Shown: positions 12,574 to 17,689 of the stretch, piece after piece
Layout: each line of letters begins with the position of its first letter
How positions within the stretch are numbered: the first letter of the stretch is position 1
Assembly (NCBI GenBank): GCA_964576535.1
Contig: CAZNWB010000068.1
Span: forward strand, 1 to 17,689
Reading direction: 5' to 3'
Length of the DNA: 17,689 nucleotides
Source: 2-02-FULL-66-22 sp964576535
GTDB lineage: Bacteria > Methylomirabilota > Methylomirabilia > Methylomirabilales > 2-02-FULL-66-22
Translations under genes and position numbers: made by a program
Notes under the pieces: generated by a model
What the model was told of the DNA's origin: nothing
Database searches by the model: none
Seen by the model: the letters and a program-made list of their open reading frames with translations, nothing else

Positions 12574-14229
12574 CTATCCCGCCTTGCCCGCTCGGTCCCG
12601 CAGCACCCGCCGCAGGAGCTTTCCCGTGATCGTCCGCGGCATCTCCGGGGCGAAGATGACCTCCCGCGGCAGCTTGTAGACCGCCACCTTGCCCCGGCAG
12701 AACTCGATGAGCTCCGTCTTCAGCGCCTCGGATTCGGCCGTGCCGGCCTTCAGCGCCACGTAGGCCCGGGTCTTCTGGCCCATGATGGGATCCGGCACCC
12801 CGATGACGCCGGCATCGGCCACGGCCGGATGGGTCACCAGGACGTCCTCGATCTCCTCGGGCCCGATCCGATAGCCGGAGGACTTGATGAGGTCGTCCTC
12901 CCGGCTGAGGAACCAGATGTAGCCGTCCTCGTCCATGGAGACCATGTCCCCGGCCTTGACCCAGCCGTTGATGACGGAGCCTTTCTGCTTCGCCTCGTCC
13001 CGCCAATAGACGGTCCCCGTGGGCCCCCGGCCCATCAGCAGGCCGGTCTCGCCCCGCTTGCACTCCTCCCCGGTCTCCTGGTGGATGACCTTCAGCTCGT
13101 AGCCGGGGATGGCGGGGCCGATGGAGCCGGGCTTCACCTTCTTGATGGCCGCGCTACTGATGAAGACGAACATCATCTCCGTGGTGCCCAGGCCCTCGAA
13201 GATCTCCATCCCGAACTTGGCCTTCCAGTCGTGGTAGGTCTGGGCGGTCAGGGACTCCCCGCCCCCCGTGCACACGCGGAGCGAGCCCAGGTTGTATTTC
13301 TTCTCCGCGTCCGGCACCTGGAGCATCTTGCGGTAGGCGGTGGGCAGGATCGAGAGGATCGTGACCTTGTGGTTCTGGATGGTCTCGAACATAGCCTCGG
13401 GGGTGAAGCGGGCGATCAGGGAGACCGCCGCCCCGAACCGGTACGGGATGACGGCTACCGCCGAGTAGCCCGCCGCCATGGCGATGGGGGCTGACCCCCC
13501 GACGATGTCCTCCTCCCGGACGTTCCAGCAGTACTTGCCGAAACCGTCGGGGACGAGCAGCGCCTCCTCCATGAAGTGGGCCGTCCCCTTGGGCAGCCCC
13601 GTGGTGCCGGAGGTGAACAGGAGGACCGAGACCTCCATCCGGTCCCGGCGGACCGGCTCGCATTCCGGCTTCTCGGCGTCCAGGAGCTCCTGCCACAGAC
13701 GGTACCCCTTGGCCTTCCACGCCGCCTGCTGCTCCGGCGTGCCGCCGACGACGATCACGTGCTGGAGCGTCTTGCAGTTCGGCTTCGCCTTCTCCAGCTC
13801 CTCCAGCATGGCCCCCGCCACGATGATCGCCCTCGCTTCAGCGACGTTGGCGACGTGGGTGATCTCCGCCTGAGAGAAGAGGGCGGAGGTGGGCAGGCTG
13901 ACCGCCCCGATCTTGATGATGGCGAAGTTCGCCATGACCGCCGGGGGGATGTTGGGCAGGCGCAGCATGACCCGGTCGGCCTCCTCGATCCCCAGGCGCT
14001 TGAGGGCGCTGCCCAGCTTGTTCACATTGGCCCAGACCGCCTTGTAGGGGATCTTCTTATCCTCGAAGTAGATGGCGATCCGATCCCCTTTGCCCGCCGC
14101 CACCTGCTTGTCCAGCAGCTCCTCGGTACTGTTGAACCGCTGGGGGTAGGCCTGGTGCTCCGGCAGCTTGTAGATCCGTTCGGGCCACAGCGCTTTGGGT
14201 GGCAAATAATCGGCAGGAATCCGCCCCAT
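12574..14229 (-). CDS. Acyl/aryl-CoA ligase, 2-aminobenzoate/benzoate-CoA ligase type
   Basis: A 551-residue member of the ANL adenylating family that makes acyl-CoA from a carboxylic acid, ATP and CoA through an acyl-AMP. Visible motifs: LLFTSGTTGLPKGT (A3, about 203-216), GLGTTE (346-351), GWVKAGD (422-428), the hinge GYRIGPEEIE (452-461) and the catalytic Lys in TITGKLLR (K537). The N-terminus PADYLPPKALWPERIY resembles 2-aminobenzoate-CoA and benzoate-CoA ligases, so an aromatic acid is the best guess; medium-chain acyl-CoA synthetases are an alternative. ATG 14229 has GGAGGAGGGGG directly upstream. It follows the 124-residue gene by 18 bases. Confidence 0.88.
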   Translation of the reverse strand: MGRIPADYLPPKALWPERIYKLPEHQAYPQRFNSTEELLDKQVAAGKGDRIAIYFEDKKIPYKAVWANVNKLGSALKRLGIEEADRVMLRLPNIPPAVMANFAIIKIGAVSLPTSALFSQAEITHVANVAEARAIIVAGAMLEELEKAKPNCKTLQHVIVVGGTPEQQAAWKAKGYRLWQELLDAEKPECEPVRRDRMEVSVLLFTSGTTGLPKGTAHFMEEALLVPDGFGKYCWNVREEDIVGGSAPIAMAAGYSAVAVIPYRFGAAVSLIARFTPEAMFETIQNHKVTILSILPTAYRKMLQVPDAEKKYNLGSLRVCTGGGESLTAQTYHDWKAKFGMEIFEGLGTTEMMFVFISSAAIKKVKPGSIGPAIPGYELKVIHQETGEECKRGETGLLMGRGPTGTVYWRDEAKQKGSVINGWVKAGDMVSMDEDGYIWFLSREDDLIKSSGYRIGPEEIEDVLVTHPAVADAGVIGVPDPIMGQKTRAYVALKAGTAESEALKTELIEFCRGKVAVYKLPREVIFAPEMPRTITGKLLRRVLRDRAGKAG

Positions 14230-14247
14230 AACCCCCTCCTCCGCGTG

Positions 14248-14622
14248 CTACGCCTTGTTGATGAGGTTCTGCAGGGCCTCTTCCACACCCACCACGCGGC
14301 CCAGCTCCTTGTCACTCCGCGGGAAGACCTCCTCCGGGTACCGGTCACCGTCTTTGGTGAAGACCAGCAGGGCCGGGACCGCCTTCCCCATGTCCTCCTC
14401 CAGCGCCCCCTTCGCACCAAACACCGCCCGCTTGGACGCGCTGGGGCCGGTCACGGCGGCATTGTAGGTCATGAAGGCCACCGGTGTTGCTCCGCAGTCC
14501 TGGACCTTAACGGGGACCCCCTTGCCCTTGAGCTTTTCGCAGAGCTCAAGGGCCTTCTTATTGTCGCAGAAGAACTGCTTCGCGGATTCGTCCTTACTGC
14601 TGTAGTAGAATTCTACCTTCAC
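14248..14622 (-). CDS. Thioredoxin-fold-like protein without CxxC, unknown function
   Basis: A 124-residue protein starting at GTG 14622 with GAGGAGG about ten bases upstream. The order strand (VEFYYS), helix (AKQFFCDNKKALELCEKL), strand (VPVKVQDCG), then VPALLVFTKDG with a Pro before a strand, suggests a thioredoxin-like fold. The position of the redox CxxC is occupied by SSKDESAK, so ordinary disulfide exchange is unlikely. Cysteines C19, C28 and C43 are present elsewhere. It begins a new transcription unit just after the terminator at 14728-14762 and precedes the CoA ligase, so it may assist that pathway. I do not recognise a named family; the fold is inferred. Confidence 0.75.
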   Translation of the reverse strand: MKVEFYYSSKDESAKQFFCDNKKALELCEKLKGKGVPVKVQDCGATPVAFMTYNAAVTGPSASKRAVFGAKGALEEDMGKAVPALLVFTKDGDRYPEEVFPRSDKELGRVVGVEEALQNLINKA

Positions 14623-14727
14623 GGCGGATTCCTCCTCGGACCTCTATAGGACAGACGTTAGAATACGTACGCGGACGGACACCCCCTCCCCCGGCTGGTC
14701 CGCGACAGCCGTCTTGCGGAAGCAAAA

Positions 14728-14762
14728 ATGAGCCACGGCTGCTCGTCACAGCCGTGGCTCAT
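14728..14762 (-). terminator. Intrinsic terminator of the CoA-transferase operon
   Basis: A perfect 14-base-pair stem (14728-14741 with 14749-14762, containing AGCCACGGCTG) closes a seven-base loop. Read on the minus strand it is followed by ATTTTTGC, a proper T-run. It sits 31 bases after the stop at 14793 and separates this operon from the downstream ligase unit. Confidence 0.9.
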
Positions 14763-14792
14763 CCCCCCCTCCTCGGTCACCCTTGGAGCCGA

Positions 14793-15218
14793 CTAGCCAG
14801 GCTTCCACCCCTTGGGGAGGATCCTGACAAAGGGCCAATCAATCTTCGTGCAGTAGCCGTCGTACGCCTTTTGAATATAGGCGTCCAGGGCAGGTTTGAA
14901 GCACTCAGGGGAGTTGTGGATCGGGCACTTGGCCTGGTCTGCCATGCTGGTTGCCTCCTTCCTCTCAACCCTCTTCGGTGGCGGGGCAGCTCGTGGAGCC
15001 ACCACAACCCCTGAAGGGGTCGCCGACTTCGGCGCGGGTTTTGGCGTCGGCTTCGCCGGGGTCCTCGCCTTCACCCGTTTCTTCGGGGTGACGACCCGCC
15101 GCTTGCGCGAAACCGCCTTTACCTTTCGGACTTTCCTCGCAGGCGCCCTCGCTCCCCTCTTTGCCGGAGCGATACGGCGGCCTTTGCCTTTCGCCCTTCT
15201 ACCTCTCGGTTTGGGCAT
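14793..15218 (-). CDS. Small Cys-containing protein with a possible histone-H1-like basic N-terminal tail
   Basis: Two starts are credible. The long form (141 residues, ATG 15218) begins 14 bases after the upstream stop with TAGGAG 11 bases before it. Its first ~90 residues are Lys/Arg/Ala/Pro-rich (for example KRGARAPARKVRKVKAVS), like bacterial histone-H1-type tails. The short form (50 residues, ATG 14945) starts MADQAKCPIH and has a perfect AAGGAGG eight bases upstream. The C-terminal 50 residues, common to both, hold C-P-x-H-x4-C followed 17 residues later by another Cys (YDGYC) and end WPFVRILPKGWKPG, which may bind a metal. It is the last gene of the CoA-transferase operon. I do not recognise the small domain, but its place suggests an accessory subunit. 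Confidence 0.65.
   Translation of the reverse strand: MPKPRGRRAKGKGRRIAPAKRGARAPARKVRKVKAVSRKRRVVTPKKRVKARTPAKPTPKPAPKSATPSGVVVAPRAAPPPKRVERKEATSMADQAKCPIHNSPECFKPALDAYIQKAYDGYCTKIDWPFVRILPKGWKPG
14954..14960 (-). promoter_or_regulatory. Strong internal ribosome binding site
   Basis: AAGGAGG on the minus strand, eight bases before ATG 14945, is an ideal Shine-Dalgarno site inside the longer frame that starts at 15218. It argues that the 50-residue protein is made on its own, either as the only product or in addition to the basic-tailed form. Confidence 0.6.
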
Positions 15219-15232
15219 CGAGTCTCACGCTC

Positions 15233-15643
15233 CTACTGGTAATGCCTCCCCTCCATGATGAAGCGCGGGCGGCTGCCCACCAGGTCCTCGGCCTTCAGCG
15301 GCCCGCCGCTGACCGGCTTGCCCCGGATGCTCTTGCGGATGGGGATCGGCTTGCCGACGAAGTCGGCCCGGGCCATGACCGGAGGGTTCACCTTGGTGGT
15401 ATCGGTGATCTTGTTCTTGTAGTCCTTCGACTGGGCATAGCCGGGCAGCTTGTCGTGCGGCGGCTTGTCCTCGGTGGGACCAGACACCCGCTGGCCGTTG
15501 TCGAGCTTCAGCCGCCAGATGGCGTCGCAGCCCGCACACTTCACCTTCCCCTCGAAGAACCAGAAGGTGAAGGGGTCCAGGTAGTTGATGATCTGGCACT
15601 TGGCGCATTCCAAGAGCAGCGAGCAATGCTTGAAGTCTGCCAT
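15233..15643 (-). CDS. Small zinc-ribbon protein of the CoA-transferase operon
   Basis: A 136-residue protein; ATG 15643 follows a perfect GAGGAGGTG ribosome binding site. The N-terminus has a zinc ribbon: C13-x2-C16 (ECAKC) and C36-x2-C39 (KCAGC) with an aromatic stretch between them (PFTFWFFEG). The rest (about 50-136) is basic, Pro-rich and probably extended (for example VGKPIPIRKSIRGKP, then FIMEGRHYQ). It lies 94 bases downstream of a CoA-transferase subunit; the gap contains a CCCGGGT/ACCCGGG hairpin (15689-15716) without a T-run. I cannot name the family. An accessory subunit of a CoA-dependent enzyme complex is inferred from context only. Confidence 0.75.
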   Translation of the reverse strand: MADFKHCSLLLECAKCQIINYLDPFTFWFFEGKVKCAGCDAIWRLKLDNGQRVSGPTEDKPPHDKLPGYAQSKDYKNKITDTTKVNPPVMARADFVGKPIPIRKSIRGKPVSGGPLKAEDLVGSRPRFIMEGRHYQ

Positions 15644-15737
15644 GCAGGCACCTCCTCTGTCAGTCTTGGGGCTGAGCGGAGGGACCGCCCCGGGTTTCTT
15701 CCCAAGGGCACCCGGGAACGGCCCCCCACCAACCCGA

Positions 15738-17105
15738 CTAGATGATGTCGTTCTTCTCCAACTCCCGGATCTGGTCCAAGCCGTACCCGCAGTACTTCTG
15801 GAGGATGTACTCGTTATCGGCCCCCACCGGCTTGAAGACCCACCGGTGCCGGGCAGGGGTATCCGAGAGATGGTACGGAAGCCCCTGGCTCAGGACATCG
15901 CCGAAGTACGGGTCATCCAGCCAGTGCAGCTCATCCCGCAACTGGAAATGCTCCTGCTGGGCGACCTCCTTGTTACTCCAGACCGGCTGGCTGTTGATGT
16001 TGCTGTCTTCCATGATCTTCCAAACTTCTTCCTTGGTCTTGTCCTTGGCCCATGCCTCAAGGGCGGTGTAGATCTCCGTCTGGGCCGCGGGCTGGACGCG
16101 ATCCGCGAACTTCGCATACTTGCCCGCCAAGGGCTTCAGGTTCGACACCACCCCGCAGAGCTTGGCGAAATCGCTATCCTCCGGAGCGGAGATCAGAATG
16201 TACCCCTGCTCCATCTCCTGCGGATTCTTGGAGGTGGGGTACGAGGACTTGCCGCACTGGATGATCCCGTGGACGCACATTTCGGTGTCCCAGTCCCCCC
16301 ACCGCTGCTTGATGACCCCATAGCGGCCGTAGATCGGGAGGGCGCTCTCCAGGTGACGGGTGGCTCCGTGGACCTGGCTGTACTCGATGAACTCCCCGAC
16401 ACCCGAGACGTTGTCCCGCCACCAGAGGGCGGCCAGACCGGCGAAGCACCCCATCATGCCGCCCCAGTAGTCGGCCAGCCAGATGGTGTGCTTGGAGGGC
16501 AAGCCGATGGCGGGATGGCCCTGGCCCGGACCGGGGAATCCGGTCACGGAGAAGCAGCCTCCCGCGGCCTGGCCCAGGATGTCGTAGGACGCCCGGACGC
16601 GCCCTGGCCCCCACCCGCCGAATCCGCCCATCCAGATGTAAATCATGCGCGGGTTGATCTTCGCGGCTTGGCGGTAGCCGATCCCCCACCGGTCGAAGGT
16701 GCCGGGCCGGTAGTTCTCGGCCTGGATGTCGGCCTTGGCCTGGATGCGGTGGACGATCTCCACCCCTTCAGGTTTGTGGAAGTCCACAGACAGGAAGTAC
16801 TCGTTGTGGTTCGCCCCGAAAAAGCCCAGGCCCGTTCCCTTGTCCGGCATCTGCTTGGACAGGGGGTACAGGAACGGCTCGTTGTACGGGGTCGTGTGGC
16901 GCATCGGCTCCCCCCGGCGGGGCAGCTCGATCTTGATCGTCTCCGCCCCCAGCTCCGCGAAGTAGTTGGCGCAGGACGGGCCGAGGATGTACTGGGTCGT
17001 GGAAATGGCCACGTACCCCTTGAAGGCTTCCGGCTTCTCGAAGATCTTCTTGGCGTCGAAGGTCTCGCGACAATACTCTTCAAAGCTTTTCACCTGATCA
17101 GCCAT
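15738..17105 (-). CDS. Class III (CaiB/Frc family) CoA-transferase subunit
   Basis: A 455-residue cytosolic enzyme that would move CoA between carboxylic acids. Family features: ANYFAELGAETIKIELP (about 47-62), FFGANHNEYFLSVDF (95-109), NYRPGTFDRWG (131-141) and ASYDILGQAAGG (172-183). D175 in the last motif is the expected catalytic Asp that forms the acyl anhydride. The ~30-residue N-terminal extension (SFEEYCRETFDAKKIFEKPE) is longer than in formyl-CoA transferase. ATG 17105 has AAGGAGG eight bases upstream. The preceding gene encodes a second family member, so the enzyme may be a heteromer, as in benzylsuccinate CoA-transferase (BbsEF). An aromatic or dicarboxylic substrate is plausible but unproven. 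Confidence 0.88.
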   Translation of the reverse strand: MADQVKSFEEYCRETFDAKKIFEKPEAFKGYVAISTTQYILGPSCANYFAELGAETIKIELPRRGEPMRHTTPYNEPFLYPLSKQMPDKGTGLGFFGANHNEYFLSVDFHKPEGVEIVHRIQAKADIQAENYRPGTFDRWGIGYRQAAKINPRMIYIWMGGFGGWGPGRVRASYDILGQAAGGCFSVTGFPGPGQGHPAIGLPSKHTIWLADYWGGMMGCFAGLAALWWRDNVSGVGEFIEYSQVHGATRHLESALPIYGRYGVIKQRWGDWDTEMCVHGIIQCGKSSYPTSKNPQEMEQGYILISAPEDSDFAKLCGVVSNLKPLAGKYAKFADRVQPAAQTEIYTALEAWAKDKTKEEVWKIMEDSNINSQPVWSNKEVAQQEHFQLRDELHWLDDPYFGDVLSQGLPYHLSDTPARHRWVFKPVGADNEYILQKYCGYGLDQIRELEKNDII

Positions 17106-17113
17106 CGGTCAGA

Positions 17114-17120
17114 CCTCCTT
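17114..17120 (-). promoter_or_regulatory. Ribosome binding site of the second CoA-transferase gene
   Basis: AAGGAGG on the minus strand, eight bases before ATG 17105, fixes the start of the CoA-transferase. It lies in the 29-base gap after the first subunit gene, which indicates one transcript. Confidence 0.7.
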
Positions 17121-17134
17121 ATCTGAGGACCTAA

Positions 17135-17689
17135 CTAGATGATCCCCCGCTTCTTCAGGCCGTCGATGTCGTCCTTCTTGAAGCCGAAGATGCGGCGGTA
17201 CACCTCTTCGTTGTCGTAGCCAGTCGGCCGGCCGATCCACTTCAGCCGCGGCGGGGCCTTCTGGGCCAACTGGGGGGCCGGCGCGTGCAAAACCTTCCCG
17301 TAGAGGACATCGTCAATCACGTTCACATGGCCCCGATACTTGAAGTGGGGGAACTCCGCCACCTCGTCGGTGAAGCTCACACCACCGGATGCCACCTCTT
17401 CGGCCTGAAGCTTCGTCTCAGCCTCGAGGCGGGAATTATCCTTGAACCAGTCGGAGAAGGTGGTGTAGGTCTCGACCTGGGAGTAGAAGGGGAGCCGGTC
17501 CACCACGATCTTGAGGGACGGATCCTCGATGATGTGCTGCTCCAGCTCGGGCCGGTCCTTTCCGACCGTCTTCCAGATCCGGAACCAGAGCCGGTCGTGT
17601 CCGCCACCCACCATGATCTGGCCATCCTTGCAGGGATTCACCGCGTAGATGTTGATGGCAAGGTCCCAGTTTCCGAAGCGGGGCCGGAT
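17135..17689 (-). CDS. Class III CoA-transferase, second subunit (C-terminal part, 5' end outside window)
   Basis: The frame runs to the right edge, giving the last 184 residues. The beginning of this part (NWDLAINIYAVNPCKDGQIM) and WFRIWKTVGK match the region of CaiB/Frc proteins where the small domain starts, with the consensus pattern of an aromatic residue, a Pro-Cys-x-Asp-Gly turn and a strand. The segment HFKYRGHVNVIDDVLYGKV and RPTGYDNEEVYRRIFG near the end correspond to the C-terminal domain motifs. A GTG at 17641 lies inside the conserved region and is not the start. The catalytic Asp lies outside the window. It is followed after 29 bases by the other subunit. Confidence 0.85.
   Translation of the reverse strand: MRPRFGNWDLAINIYAVNPCKDGQIMVGGGHDRLWFRIWKTVGKDRPELEQHIIEDPSLKIVVDRLPFYSQVETYTTFSDWFKDNSRLEAETKLQAEEVASGGVSFTDEVAEFPHFKYRGHVNVIDDVLYGKVLHAPAPQLAQKAPPRLKWIGRPTGYDNEEVYRRIFGFKKDDIDGLKKRGII

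Noticed and set aside
13576..14649. Long plus-strand frame antisense to the CoA ligase and thioredoxin-like genes
   Set aside because: The ligase motifs on the minus strand are unambiguous and the plus product is Leu/Arg/Gly/His-rich filler.
15585..17126. 513-codon plus-strand frame antisense to the CoA-transferase
   Set aside because: The minus strand shows the full CaiB/Frc signature with an ideal ribosome binding site. The plus frame is a by-product of codon bias.
1..17689. CRISPR array, tRNA or rRNA genes, insertion sequence with transposase
   Set aside because: No regularly spaced repeats, no cloverleaf-like sequences and no transposase-like product were seen on either strand.

Overview
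The window is GC-rich (roughly two thirds G+C by eye), densely packed with bacterial genes that often start with GTG or TTG and carry good Shine-Dalgarno sites. It contains no rRNA, tRNA, CRISPR array or transposase that I can see. Gene content (UbiU/UbiV-type U32 proteins, class III CoA-transferases, an aryl-acid CoA ligase) and families of short intergenic repeats fit an uncultivated soil or subsurface bacterium. Candidates are the Methylomirabilota/Rokubacteria group or a deltaproteobacterial-like lineage, but the sequence alone does not settle this.

Layout. (1) 1-958: the tail of a membrane protein (3-107), then about 850 bases without a convincing gene but with direct and inverted repeats. 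(2) 959-4156, plus strand: a large protein of unknown family built from two copies of a ~190-residue helical unit, a small DUF4177-like protein, and an HD-domain phosphohydrolase. They end at a strong terminator hairpin (4170-4205) shared with the convergent operon. (3) 8566-4216, minus strand: a small Cys/His protein, a PrmA-like methyltransferase without the usual N-terminal domain, three U32 proteins (one UbiV-like and two UbiU-like) and a small zinc-ribbon protein. A good minus-strand promoter sits at 8704-8732. (4) 8860-12514, plus strand: a promoter and four closely spaced genes. They encode a beta-grasp (ubiquitin/ThiS-like) domain fused to an unknown domain, a 123-residue unknown protein, a paralogue of the duplicated protein of region 2, and a seven-repeat TPR protein. 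A terminator hairpin follows at 12520-12548. (5) 17689-12574, minus strand: two class III (CaiB/Frc) CoA-transferase subunits, a small zinc-ribbon protein, and a small Cys-containing protein that may carry a histone-H1-like basic tail, all ended by a terminator at 14728-14762. A second unit then encodes a thioredoxin-fold-like protein and a 2-aminobenzoate/benzoate-type CoA ligase.

How the parts may work together (inference). Region 5 looks like activation of an aromatic or related carboxylic acid as a CoA thioester, by ATP-dependent ligation and by CoA transfer. Region 3 looks like an oxygen-independent hydroxylation or RNA/cofactor-modification cassette of the UbiU/UbiV type. Regions 2 and 4 share a protein family I cannot assign. 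The four-gene module in region 4 (beta-grasp fusion, unknown small protein, duplicated helical protein, TPR scaffold) is the best candidate here for an undescribed system.
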